64,000 nucleotides of DNA, from assembly GCA_028564705.1 (NCBI GenBank), contig JAPXFQ010002841.1:143501-207500 (forward strand), in the 5' to 3' direction. Both the position numbers and the translations under genes were made by a program. Of the stretch, positions 13,150 through 24,134 are shown piece by piece; within the stretch, counting starts at the first letter, position 1, and each line of letters begins with the position of its first letter. A model generated the notes under the pieces. That model saw nothing but the letters and a program-made list of their open reading frames with translations, did not search any database and was not told where the DNA came from. The DNA comes from Apricaphanius iberus. Its lineage: Eukaryota > Chordata > Actinopteri > Cyprinodontiformes > Aphaniidae.

Positions 13150-13390
13150 AAAACATTATTTGTATAACGGTGCAGTGCAGGAAATAAGTATGAAGCACCT
13201 ACAAACAAGTAAGAGTTTTGGCCCTCTCAGACCAGTTGCATTGTTTTCAAGAACCTCTTCTGTGCTACACTCGTTACCTGTATTAATGACACCTGTTTAA
13301 ACTCACTATCTGTATAAAAGACAATTGTCCAGACCCTCAAACAGTCAGATTTGCTGTGTTTGGAGGAGGAAGAATGCTGAGATGCTTTCC
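13150..13390 (+). repeat. 5' end fragment of a Tc1-like element
   Basis: The stretch contains GGTGCAGTGCAGGAAATAAGTA and later TGTATAAAAGACAATTGTC with GGAGGAGGAAGAATGCTGAG, the leader of a fish Tc1 family upstream of its transposase. The transposase itself is absent. Confidence 0.55.
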
Positions 13391-13998
13391 AGTAACACCA
13401 TACTCACTCACACATACAAATAATACACCACGCGGGCAACAAAGGGGTGGCTACATTAAAAGCATTTCAAAAACAACGTAAGTTCTAAAATATTAGGACA
13501 TTTGTCCATAAAAAAATTTATTAAAATGATCAAGCACAAATTCAATTCTAATTTTTATTGCAATTTTTCCTATTTATTTATTTCAGTGTATTTTTGAAGA
13601 CTGTTCTTTGAGCAGAGAAGTCTAAGCGACTTAAAACACAGTCAAAATAAAACATCTCCTCCTTTTGCATTTCACTTATGGAATGCTAATGTGCTCAAAA
13701 TTAAATACATAAATAAAACCTTATGATATAAATGTCTACATTATTAAATATTAGAAAAATGTAAAATGTAACAATGAAATGGTTAAAATACTCAATTCAT
13801 AAAAGTGTAAGCTCCTTATTATGAAATATGTATAAAATATTATGTATGTATTAATATAAAACATTATTTAATTGTAAAAAAATGTTTTATATATATTTTA
13901 TTTTTCTGTATTTTTATTTAAGTTCATTAGTTTTTGTTTTTTTCCCAAAACATAATTTTTTTACAAAATCAGCTTTTATTTAATAATGGTGTTTTCTC
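13391..13998. other. intron, no feature recognised
   Basis: Very AT-rich, low-complexity intron sequence up to the SINE target duplication at 13986-13998. Confidence 0.5.
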
Positions 13999-14305
13999 AC
14001 TGCAGGAAGGTTATGGGTTCAAAACCCGGCCAAGGGTCTTTCTGCATGGAGTTTGCATGGTCTCCCCGTGCATGCATTGTTTCCTTTTGGGTACTCCGGC
14101 TTCCTCCCACAGCCCAAAAACATAGAAACTGTTAGGTGTGAGTGTGTGTGCATGGTTGTTCATCTTGTTCTGTCTCTGTGTTGCCCTGCGATCGAATGGC
14201 GACCGTTCCAGGGTGTACCCTGCCTCTTGCCCGTTGACAGCTGTAGATAGGCACCAGCCCCCCCAGCGATCCCCTTGAGGATTAAGCAGTTTAGAAAATG
14301 GATGG
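13999..14305 (+). mobile_element. tRNA-derived fish SINE with (GGAT)n tail
   Basis: The copy is bounded by a 13-bp direct duplication (13986-13998 ATGGTGTTTTCTC; 14306-14318 with one mismatch). The head includes a B-box-like GGGTTCAAAACCCGG. The body has the widespread fish signature GGAGTTTGCATGGTCTCCCC, CGGCTTCCTCCCACAG and GTTGACAGCTG. The tail is GATTAAGCAGTTTAGAAAATGGATGG. The A-box part of the tRNA head is missing, so this is a 5'-truncated copy. Sister copies sit at 34727-35003 and 58090-58400. Confidence 0.8.
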
Positions 14306-14693
14306 ATGGTGTTTTCCCTAATGGTTTATATATATATATCAAAAGATGAATTATCCACTGAATAAGATCATCAGCCAATCAGAGTCAGTATATGTGACCT
14401 TCATGCTCATTGGCTGGTGCTTCAACATTGATCCTCCTGGATAGCCTTTCTCACTCACTGTTAGCAGCCTGCTGTAGCCGAGCATAACATTATAGTCAAA
14501 GGTCAGAGCCAGGGGCGTAGCACTAACTTTGGGGCCATGGGTATGGACGATCTTGCTGGGCTCCCCTACCAAATACCAGTGGGCCCTGAATATCTTTAGG
14601 TGGGATATTTCCAGTAACAGGTTTTGCTCCACCTTAACTAACTAAAATTTGAACAATAGTTTTCCTGTGTTTAGCAGTAAGAGTTGTTGGCCA

Positions 14694-14860
14694 TCATCCT
14701 GGGTCCTCTGACAATCCCTCCTCAGTATCCCCAAGTCTCTCATTCTCTTCTATTTTCTCTTCAGCGCTGACCTCCTGCTCCTGACAACCTTCATCACATT
14801 CTTCACCTTCCCTCTCTTCCATTATATGAATATCAACCTTATCTTCTAGTTCTGCCTCTG
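14694..14860 (-). pseudogene. hAT-like element second exon, acidic, remnant
   Basis: After a CTCTTGTAG acceptor the minus strand reads AEAELEDKVDIHIMEERE and continues as a very acidic stretch to a stop at 14694. The phase fits the upstream exon at 15654-15795. Acidic low-complexity segments are usual between the basic N-terminus and the zinc finger in such proteins. Nothing recognisable follows. Confidence 0.4.
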
Positions 14861-15653
14861 CTACAAGAGGAAATAAACACAAATGTGTACAGTGGTACTG
14901 TACACACTTAAACTTTAAACTGTAATTTCTAATTGTTAAAACAGGCAATGCTGCTAAAAGTTAACTTTGTCTCACTATCACTGCTTTCACTTGGCCCTAA
15001 TGAGGGACCTGCTGCTGCAGGGTGTGAAACTTCAACATATGGTTTCAAATGGTTGCAAAAATATCCTTTAATGTCACAACACCTTCAGTGTAGGTTAAAT
15101 TGCTACAAGCTAATTGATGATTATATTTATCTGTTTAAATTAAATGCAGACTATAGATTCACAAGGGCAAACTAACCGCCAAACTACACATCCAGCCTTT
15201 GAATTACGTTTTGAAATAAGTCATTTTTAATCATTAAGATGTGCATTAAACTGAGAACGATCCTGTACTTAATGTAATAGCGTGCGGGATCTAATTTGCA
15301 TAATAATGTGGTAAAATAGGCAGTAACGATCTGTGATTTCGCAGATGTTACATTTTGACAATGGAGGGAGATATAATGTGTTTTCATGTAAACTTCTGAC
15401 TCTGGGGAGAAGTGCAGCCGAAGAGGAGACAAGTGCAACTGCCTGGAGCGGCAGTGTTGAGTTTCCAGCTCCGCCTCTGCTTCTCACGCCGTTATTTACC
15501 CAGAAACATTGTTTGCTCGCTATGTGATGTGTGACATTTAGAGTATTGCTATATTATTCAAATGGAGGACGAACATAAATGTATGCTATTCTACCACGAG
15601 TAGATATTTATGTTAAAACAATGTCAATGCTCGATAATGCAATTGGAGCTGAC

Positions 15654-15795
15654 CTTTGTTTTCAAACAACTGAGTGAACAACTGCTTGTCCTTATTTGCT
15701 TTTCTCTCTTTAATCTGCTTTTCTTTTCGTTTTTGAGCCCCTGATTTTCCTTTCTTAAGGACAAACTCTTCCCCTGTCTTCTTAGTTCCCTCCAT
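15654..15795 (-). pseudogene. hAT-like transposase first exon, remnant
   Basis: From an ATG at 15795 the minus strand encodes about 47 residues, including KSGAQKRKEKQIKERK and QLFTQLFENK. It ends at AAAG before GTCAGC. The K-S-G-A-Q-K-R-K-E-K basic start is characteristic of many fish hAT-type transposase genes (zinc-finger/BED and hAT dimerisation proteins). One spare base joins in phase to the CAGAGGCAG exon at 14860. The catalytic part is missing downstream, so it is a remnant. Confidence 0.5.
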
Positions 15796-15983
15796 GGCTC
15801 CTCCAGCTCCCGTCTCATCAACTGATTCACTCCAGCAGAAGCACCTGTGGGGTGTACCATTTACACTGATTCGAGAGGGTTGGTGGGGCCCTGCACATCA
15901 TGGAAATGACTTTTGTTTTTTATACCAAACCAGTGCCTACCTACAAGTTTAGTGTTGCACAGGACCTTTTTTATTTGTACATA

Positions 15984-17523
15984 CAGACGTGGACAAAATT
16001 GTTGGTACCCTTCATTAAAAAAAAGAATAACTCATAATGGTCACAGAAATAACTTTAATCTGACAAAAGTAATAATAAATAAAAATTATTTAAATGTTGA
16101 CCAATGAAAGTCAGACATTGCTTTTCATCCATGCTTCAACGGAATTATTTAAAAAATAAATGCATGAAACAGGCCTGGACAAAAATGATGGTACCCCTAG
16201 AAAAGAAAAAATAATGTGACCAAAGGGACATGTTAATCCAAGGTATGTCCACTAATCAGCATCCTAGGTGTCTACAATCCTGTAATCACTCAGTGGGCCT
16301 ATATATAGGACTCCAGGTAGTCACTGTGTTGTTTGGTGACGTGGTGTGTACCACACTCAATATAAACCAGAGGAAGCAAAGGAAAGAGTTGTCTCAGGAG
16401 ATGAGAAAGAAAATCATAGACAAGCATGTTAACTGTAAAGGCTATAAGACCATCTCCAAGCAGCTAGATGTTTCTGTGACTACAGCTGCACATGTCATTC
16501 AGTAATGTACGATCCATGGGACTGTAGCCAACCTCCCTGGACGTGGCTGCAGGAGGAAAATTGATGACAGATCAAAGAGACGGATAATCCAAATGGTAAC
16601 AAAAGAGCCTAGAAAGACTTCAAAATAGATCCAAGCTGAACTTTATGCTCAAGGAACATCAGTGTCAGATCGGAACATCCTTCGCTGTTTGAGCCAGAGG
16701 ACAAATCATTAAAAAAAACAGACTGGAGTATGCCAAACTACATGCTGACGAGCCACAAAGCTTCTGGGAGAATGTCCTGTGGACAGATGAGACAAAAATT
16801 TTACTTTTTGCCAAGGCACATCAGCTCTATGTTCACAGACGGAAAAATGAAGCATATCTAGAAAAGAACACGGTCCCTACTGTGAAACATGGGGGAGGCT
16901 CGGTTATGTTCTGGGGCTGATTTGCTGCATCTGACACAGGGTGTCTTGAATCTGTGCAGGGTACAATGAAATCTCAAGACTATCAGGGGATTCTAGAGAG
17001 AAATGTGCTGGCCAGTGTCAGAAAGCATGGTCTCAGTCGCAGGTTACGGGTCTTACAGCAGGAAAATGACCCAAAACACACAGCTAAAAACACCCAAGAA
17101 GGGCTAAGAGGAAAACACTGGCCTTCTATGAGCCCTGATCTCAATCCTATTGAGCATCTTTGGAAGGAGCTGAAACGTGCAGTCTGGAAAAGGCGCCCTT
17201 CAGTGGGCCACAATACCTGCTGAGAGGTGCAGAAGTCTCATTGACAGTTACAGGAATCATTTGATTGCAGTGATTGCCTCAAAAGGTTGTGACACCAAAT
17301 ATTAAATTTTGGGTACCATCATTTTTGTCCAGGCCAGTTTCATGCATTTATTTTTTAAATAATTCCGTTAAAGCATGGATGAAAAGCAATGTCTGACTTT
17401 AATTGGTCAACATTTATATAATTTTTATTTATTATTACTTTTGTCAGATTAAAGTTATTTCTGTGACCATTATGAGTTTTTCTTTGATTTAATGAAGGGC
17501 ACCAACAATTTTGTCCACGTCTG
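15984..17523 (+). mobile_element. Tc1-like transposon, dead copy, inserted in the hAT element
   Basis: TA flanks both ends (15982-15983 and 17524-17525). The ends are CAGACGTGGACAAAATTGTT on the left and its reverse complement on the right. Long terminal inverted repeats of about 220 bp share GGTACCC, the TTAATCTGACAAAAGTAATA block, and an inner copy of the end (CCTGGACAAAAATGATGGTAC), the IR/DR arrangement. The transposase between is broken. The terminal repeats remain similar by eye over most of their length. Confidence 0.9.
16374..17290 (+). pseudogene. Tc1 transposase pseudogene (DDE motifs recognisable)
   Basis: Homology starts near RKELSQEMRKKIIDKH and reads through a helix-turn-helix (GYKTISKQLDVSVTT) before a TAA at about 16502. 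Further in-frame stops and shifts follow. Catalytic blocks are still visible: Asp in VLWTDETKI, Asp in QQENDPKHTAKN, and Glu in DLNPIEHLWKELK. Premature stops at about 16502, 16627 and 16918 make it non-functional. About 300 residues would be expected intact; no single frame here exceeds about 91. Confidence 0.85.
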
Positions 17524-17606
17524 TAAATGCTCTACAAATGTGACTTACAAGGGCCCTTGATACTCTGTACCCTTTACCTCTCTAGTCCGATGCCCCAGCT
17601 CAGAGC

Positions 17607-19370
17607 TAAAGGATTTTTTTCCAGCTCCAATCACTATGGATGATTAAATTGATAGGTATTATCATATTTATGGAATAACAATTATTGTTCATTTAACACT
17701 GTTATTGAATTTAATACCGGTTGGATTTTGTGTATGGCTTTACCCGAAAGCTTATAATGTTGACAGAATAATTACCAACTTGTTAATGTGACTGTAAATC
17801 AAATTAGCTCGTGTCTGACTGGTGGCGGGTGTGTGCCATACCGAAGACCATAGCTCTGGTGCCAGAATCCTCCTGTGGCCAGTCACCCGTAAGAGTCCGG
17901 TCTTGTTCTGTAAAGATGCCTGAACTTGGTGGTAAACTCCATATAAGGCTAAATACCGGCACAATATTTGCCTCACGTTATTTTACTGATTTTAGTAAAC
18001 AGAGACAGTGTAAGAGTAGTGTTGCAGTTAGCTAATTAGAGGACAGAAACTTGCATGTCATTACTCTTAATGAGCAAGCCCCTAAATCTTCTTGAGTCTC
18101 CATGCCCACTTCCACACTGAACTGGCACAATCTGCAATAGACTGGAATTGTATTTTATTTTTTGACAGAGACTGACTCAGATGGCATTCTATCATACCAG
18201 AGAACACCGAAAAATGTATTAAAACACCAGTAGATGAGATATTTAACTGACTGCTTGTATCTAGCCACCAACCAAAGCATCTTCCCCCATTTTCCTCCAA
18301 TGTGTGCTGGGTGAAACAGAAAACAGCAGCAATAGCTCCGGAGGTTGTGTAAGACAGCAAGTCCTGAGTGCTGAGCCTGGGATCATTTTAAAAATATAAT
18401 CCAAACAATTTAACATGACAAGTGCTGATAATTATTTTTATTCCACACAGTGACTGTGATTGGCTAATGACTGGTTCAGTGGAGAAAGGCTATTTGGATA
18501 AATATAAGCCATTGGGGAAAACACTATTTTGGAATAAAAACTAATCAAAATAAATAAAAACGACTGAAATATAAAATGTATAATAAAATCTTTTCAATTT
18601 CATTGTCACATTATATATTTGTGTATTATTTATTAATGTAGATATTAATATCATAAGGTTTTATTTATTTATAAAATTTTGAGCACTTTGGCTACCATAT
18701 TCACCTAGCCTTGGACCTTTATTTTTTTTTTCTTTCAGCTTTCCTTTTCCATGTTATCCCTGTACTTTCCTGGAATATTTCCTGTCTGTCATCTTCCTTG
18801 CTTCTTTCTGCTATTGACACCGGACCCAAATTTGTTGTTTTTAGTACCCTCTCTTTTTCATTCCTTGATATCTTTGCTCATTTACCATGGCTTCTGAGTT
18901 CCTCCATTAGAACTTTTTTTTTTCCTATGGGCCTTTTAAATCATACACTTCACACATTTTTCCATATGATAGTGCTCTTTCTTCTTCTGTCTTGTCTGAT
19001 TTTACCTTGAATTAAAGCCTTCTCAAAGCCTTCTCAAAGTTTTCCAACCCTTTAATTTGTCCTTGGTTAACCCTGTGATAACCCCTTGCCACCTTAATAG
19101 TTTTTCAGATGAACACAGACATCCATACATCATTAGTCCCACAAATGGAACCAATCCTAAAAATATCTGAAATGTTCTTTGAGGAAGGCCGTTTATCCAC
19201 AGTGTCAGAGGATCTGTCAAACACATACACAAGCTCACACATGTGATTAAGTACAAATATATGTAAAAAATACCCAAACTGCATATCAATGTAAAATTTG
19301 ATTAATGTAAAGGTTATAAAGAGGCGTTTCTATAGTGGAAACAAAAAAAGCTTGCATATTGAGTTCTTAC
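17607..19370. other. intron, no feature recognised
   Basis: No repeats with clear ends and no exon signal. Short frames at 17752-18035 and 18082-18360 overlap on opposite strands and have no known similarity. Confidence 0.45.
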
Positions 19371-19531
19371 CCTGATTTGAGGCTGACAAGTGCGTCCACA
19401 ACACCAGTTTGATGGTATTTCACCATGTATTGGTGCATGGCTGGGTAGTTCTTCCTGATGTTCCTCTCAGTGGATCCATTTGGGACTGTTCCAAAGCGGA
19501 ATGGAGGTGAGTATGCATATGGATTCTGAAA
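19371..19531 (-). CDS. grin2a: grin2a exon: post-M3 linker and S2 (GST motif)
   Basis: A 161-bp exon starts at TTTCAG after CACTGCAG and ends TCAGG before GTAAGA, leaving two bases of a Gly codon. Its 53 full codons contain [19 protein letters not shown]. The Ser-Thr of NGSTER are glutamate contacts (Ser689/Thr690 in GluN2A). [20 protein letters not shown] and VSLKSG follow. [10 protein letters not shown] differs from FQRPHDYSPP of mammalian GluN2A in the linker, an ordinary fish-type divergence. The exon lies about 16.5 kb from its upstream neighbour and 14.7 kb from the next one. Confidence 0.97.
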
Positions 19532-21480
19532 CTGCAGTGGGAAAAACAAACAAGAGTGACAGATTAACAAAAAATGATAAGATCATACTATAAACAAATT
19601 AGAAAAAGTGGTGGAAAACGGTAAATGTTTTTTCAAAAGAGATATGGAATTAAACATAGTGCTTTTTTATTAGAAGGCAAAAGAAATTAGGACAAATATT
19701 GGATTTAACCATTTTTACTTCAAAAACTGTAGTTTATTTCTGTATTTTTAAGAAACCCAAGAAGCTGCCTGAAATAAAAAATTCTAAATCGGAAAATAAC
19801 AGTTTTCCCACCAATTCTACATATAGTGGTAGCTTCAGTCATAGAATGAACATCAATGTGAAAATGAACAGTTTGTTTGTGATTATATGCTTTAAGGCTT
19901 TAGGAACCCTAACCAAACTCTTAGAACCCTAAAAATATAAAGTAATTATTTCATGAGATGTTCTGGGCTCAAATCTAATAATTATAAAAGGTCCAAACGC
20001 ATTTATAAAACATGAATGTAGCTTTCTAGTTGGATCCTGTTTGGTGTCATTTCTACATTTTAAAATTTTACCATTTAATTATTGTTAATATTATTTGTTT
20101 TAATCTCCACAAATTATTAATAGCTATACTATGTTAGAAAATAAAGTTTCAAGTAGAAAACATATTTCAAGTTAGTCACAGATAGCAACTTTAAAGTTAT
20201 AGCAAAATATCAAAAAATCTGTGTATTTTTTAATTTTTTTACAGGTGACATGATGGACTTTTTTGTAAGAATTGCAGCTTTAGTTATTACCTATCAGACT
20301 AAACACAGAACAGTAATACCATTTGTCTGAAAAGATGGGAAGATATCGTGTTCTGAGGTAAGTGATCACCACAAAATCACCAAGACTTTTTTTAAATGCA
20401 CAATTTCACTATTGAGTTTTCTATAGTCAATTAAACTAGATTTAAAGTATGACACAGGTCTTATGATCTTATTATGAAAATGTATAATTGATATATAGTA
20501 TAAATCTATATTGTGGGTCACATATTTGTTCCTCATGTGCTATGTAAGCAGTTTTCAGCAATAATAGAAAATACATGAAAGTAAAAGTTGATGGTTTATT
20601 TAACCATTAAACCTGGAATGAGACAGGCAAATTTAAAAAATAACAAATTATAACCATGGTTAATCCACTTAAATATACAGTAACCTTAAAGGTTCATTAA
20701 AGCTCTGTCATCTATAGAAACATTGCCGTAGTTTGAGTTAAAATTAACCTCCTTAATACTGCTCAGAGAGCTACCATTTTTGCGTTTTGCAAATCTAAAT
20801 ATTTGAAATCTTCCTCAAATCTCTTGTGGGGAGTATCATTGGACTGTAATGTATGCACTTTGCATAATATAGGCTTAGTTGAAAACTATCTTGACTCTGC
20901 TTCACTTGCAAGAGGTCATTCTTTCTTTGTCATAAGGGTATTAATATTTTATTCATGCCAGAAGCCCACTGTTTTATGAGGGAACTGCATTAGAAATGTC
21001 CTTTATCGTATGTTTTTTTTTTTTTCAAGACTGTTTGTAAAAATAAAATTTCTTTGGCATATTTATTGTATTTTTCATATTGAATAAGATGTAATTTAAG
21101 TATTTCTTTCATGGGATAAAATATATAAAGATGCTTTCATATTTCATTGACTTCTTTTTTTTTCATGAATCTTTGTCCTGTCTCTTTTGTTTTGTATTTC
21201 AGCATTATTTCAATATAGAGCCAATGCATGGCAAATATTGTTTCAAGGCACTTTATACAATAACACACAAAGTAAATTAAACCCAATCATACAGACAGAA
21301 TCAAAGCTGATTACATTTATATTCCAATTTGATCTAGTCACTTTTTTCTGTCATATCCTACTATTTTCTATGAGGTACAAACTCTTGACTCATTGTCAAT
21401 GTCAAGAGTCAGCCTGCCACAACGTTCCCTTAATGCCAGAAACATATGTGCACTACCCCTTACACTACAATTGTGCAGCA
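19532..21480. other. intron, no feature recognised
   Basis: AT-rich intron upstream of the S2 exon. Nothing beyond simple poly-T and poly-A runs. Confidence 0.45.
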
Positions 21481-21606
21481 TGAGAGCCACTCTTCCAATC
21501 TAGTATACGGAGGTTTTCATTCTGATATGTGCCACTAAATATCTTTTGTCAGCTACATCCATGATGCAAATCTCCCAATCCACCACATCCCAAAGGTGCT
21601 CTTTTG

Positions 21607-21950
21607 CAGCAGTTCCCAAAGTTGTGGTCGGGACTCCACTTGGGATCACACACATGTAAGTGTGGGGTCTTGAGATTCTTTTGAGAAAAAATGTCAATAC
21701 CAGAAATGGCAATGAGCAAACATCTGCATTCTATAAATTGAATAAAATATGAAAAAACAGGACTTTAATTGAAAAAAGCAAGATTAATTTCTGAATATAT
21801 CGGCTTTTAATGTTGGTTGTGTTTCCATTGTATCACTTTTTAAGTGACTCAGATAAAAAAAATGCTTATATCTTTCATCAAGATTTGGGGTTACTGGCCT
21901 CTTACATTTTTATTTTGTGGGTCAGAGACTGGAAAGTTTGGGAACCACTG
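21607..21950. mobile_element. hAT MITE (344 bp) inserted in the Tc1 copy
   Basis: The ends are CAGCAGTTCCCAAAG and, in reverse complement, CAGTGGTTCCCAAAC, the hAT-type CAG start. The flanking 8-mers are CTCTTTTG (21599-21606) and CTCTATTG (21951-21958), 7 of 8 identical. Removing the element restores the continuous Tc1 sequence around CCCAAAGGTGCTCTATTGG, which confirms both borders. Confidence 0.88.
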
Positions 21951-22635
21951 CTCTATTGGATTGAGATCTGGTTACTGTGGAGGCCATTTGAGCATAGTGA
22001 ACTCACTGTCATTTTCAAGAAACAAGTGTAAGTTAATTCAAGCTTTATGACATGGCGCATTATCCTGCTGGGAGTAGCCATTGGAAGAGGGGTACATTGT
22101 GGTCATAAAGGGATGGACATGGTCGGGAAAAATACTCAGGTAGGCTGTGGCGTTGCAACGATGATCAAATGGTACTAAGTGGCCCAAAGTGTGTCAAAAA
22201 ATGTCCCCCACGCCATTACACCACAAGTCTGAACCGATGACAAGGATGACAGGACGGATCCAATCTCTTCATGTTGTTGAATCCAAATTTTGACCCTACC
22301 ATCTGAATTTCACAGCAGAAATTGAGACTTATCAGACCAGGCAACATTTTTCCAATATTCTATTGTCCAATTTTGGTGAGCCTGTCCAAATTGTAGCCTC
22401 AGTTTCCTGTTCTTAGGTGACAGGAGTAGCACCTGGCATGGTGTTCTGCTGCTGTAGTCCATCTGCCTCAAGGTTCGACGTGTTGTGCATTCAGATATGC
22501 TCTTCTGCATAGCTTGGTTGTAACGAGTGTTTATGTGAGTTACTTCTGCCTTTGTATAAGTCCGAACTAGTCTGGCTATTCTCCTCTGACCTCTTATAAT
22601 TGACAAGGTATTTTCGCCCACAGAACTGCCACTCA

Positions 22636-23105
22636 CTAGCCTGACGTAGCCATACTCAATTATAATCAGAATGTGAGTCTTATACTGCTCCATTGGGCTG
22701 TGATTATGGGGCGTGTTTTAAAACAAAGCCAGAAAAAAATGCCTCTGCATTCAATTGGATATACCTATAACCAATCAGAGCAACGGAAATGTGTGACGTT
22801 GCTCTGCAGAGCAACGGACATTATCTGTTCCTCTCTTAAAATTAATGCACTGTCGATATCTTCTAGAACAGACTCGATGGCAGAATCTACACATCTCAGC
22901 CATCGTTGTTGTAAACATATTCAATCCAGGCGCTCTTTGGTGACGTGGTTGATTACCTTACTGTTGTTCACCTGGCAATCATCGTTAGCCCGATTTGATT
23001 GGTCCGGACAGATCTTGTTCGGGCATAATTGCTCCACAACGGAGGAATGCCAGACTGAACTTCCAGACCATGTTGTGGGCGGGACTTCGGCTGGCACCCA
23101 GGCCA
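22636..23105. mobile_element. second MITE (470 bp) inserted in the same Tc1 copy
   Basis: Perfect 8-bp flanking duplication GCCACTCA (22628-22635 and 23106-23113). The ends are weakly inverted (CTAGCCTG on the left; TGGCCTGG in reverse complement on the right). Removal rejoins the Tc1 leader sequence AGAACTGCCACTCAGTGGAT. The 8-bp duplication points to hAT (or P-like) origin. No coding capacity is evident. Confidence 0.82.
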
Positions 23106-23423
23106 GCCACTCAGTGGATGTTTTCCTTTTTTCGGACCATTCTCTGTATACACCCTAGAAATGGTTATGCTTGAAAATTCCAGTAGATCGGCAGTTTTCT
23201 GAAATACTCAGACCAGCCCATCTGGCACCAGCAACCATGCCACATTTAGCGTGACTTAAATCACATTTCTTCCCCATTCTGCTGCTTGGTTTGAACTGCA
23301 GCAGATCATCTTGACCATGTTTACATTCCTAAATGCAATGAGTTTCCAACATGTGATTGGCTGATTAGAATTTTGCATTGAGATGTTCAACAGGTGTGCC
23401 TAAAAATGTGGCTAGTGAGTGTA

Positions 23424-24124
23424 TAATTGAAGTGCGTTTCAAGAAAAGAAAAAAAGCTTTTTCAATTTACAAGTCTATGTAAATTCGGTTCTGACTACTT
23501 GAATCCATGATTCATTTTATATAAAATACACTTATTCATATTTTATATTAAATACACTTCAACAGCATTTGGTGTACCTAGTATGTAAATCATTCAGATT
23601 AAGCCCACAGACAAAAATTTCTTATGAACACGCCTGATTAAATAAATTATCACTAACATCTGTCAAACTATTATGCAATGACGGTGAACACTACATTTAA
23701 ACATATCTAAAGCAGGTCAATATTTAAAAGACTTTATAAAGTTTATCTTACTAGTGATACCAACTCTTATTTCATATTTTAGTTTCTATTAGTAATTCCG
23801 TGTCCATGTGGTTGGGGTGAAGACAAGGAGTCGTTTAAATGAAATTTGTCAGCTGAAAAATAAAAGCATTATTTCTGATTTTATAAAAGTTGAGGAGATA
23901 CACAGAAATGTCCTTCTTTAAAATTAGTCCAAGAAATTAGTTGATAGAAAAGGACAAGATACCAGGCAATAAACAAATGCAAGAAACAAGATACCAGCTT
24001 GACACTAAGTTTGCTTTCTTACCACTCCTACTGATGTCTAAAGGAGCAAGAAAGTCACCATTCCAGAGATTGAGCTATTGTGTGCTTGAACTTATACATT
24101 CCCATTTTCCATTCAAGCCTAATC
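23424..24124. other. intron, no feature recognised
   Basis: AT-rich intron up to the target duplication of the LINE. Confidence 0.45.
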
Positions 24125-24134
24125 ATTTATAAAT

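Larger units (their letters stand above)
14510..17598 (-). mobile_element. internally deleted hAT-like element, interrupted by a Tc1 copy
   Basis: The left end is CAGGGGCGTAGC and the right end is GATGCCCCAG. The flanking 8-mers GTCAGAGC (14502-14509) and CTCAGAGC (17599-17606) match at 7 of 8 positions, the duplication length of hAT transposons. After removal of the 1540-bp Tc1 insertion (15984-17523) the element is about 1.55 kb. It retains on the minus strand two exon-like pieces (15654-15795 and 14694-14860) resembling the N-terminus of fish hAT-type transposase genes, but no RNase-H-like core or hAT dimerisation domain. The terminal inverted repeat is short and imperfect, so the family call is moderate. 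Confidence 0.6.
21525..23421 (-). pseudogene. old Tc1-like transposon copy, minus strand, split by two MITEs
   Basis: The right end is GCTAGTGAGTG followed by TA (23422-23423). The segments 23114-23421, 21959-22627 and 21525-21598 together follow the order of a widespread fish Tc1 family when read on the minus strand: leader with AGGTGTGCC/TGATTGGCTGATTAG, transposase, then the 3' part ending GGGATGTGGTGGATTGGGAG. A readable piece at 22310-22620 contains RRIARLVRTYTKAEV, a QFGQAHQNWTIEYWKNVAWS stretch and SDKSQF around the first catalytic Asp. The PDLNPIEQ-like Glu motif is recognisable near 21950-21990. There are many stops. The left terminus was not found, so the copy may be truncated there. 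Confidence 0.75.

Noticed and set aside
14694..14948. Acidic frame as a host gene exon
   Set aside because: It lies between hAT-type ends and joins in phase to a hAT-like first exon, so it is explained as a transposon remnant.
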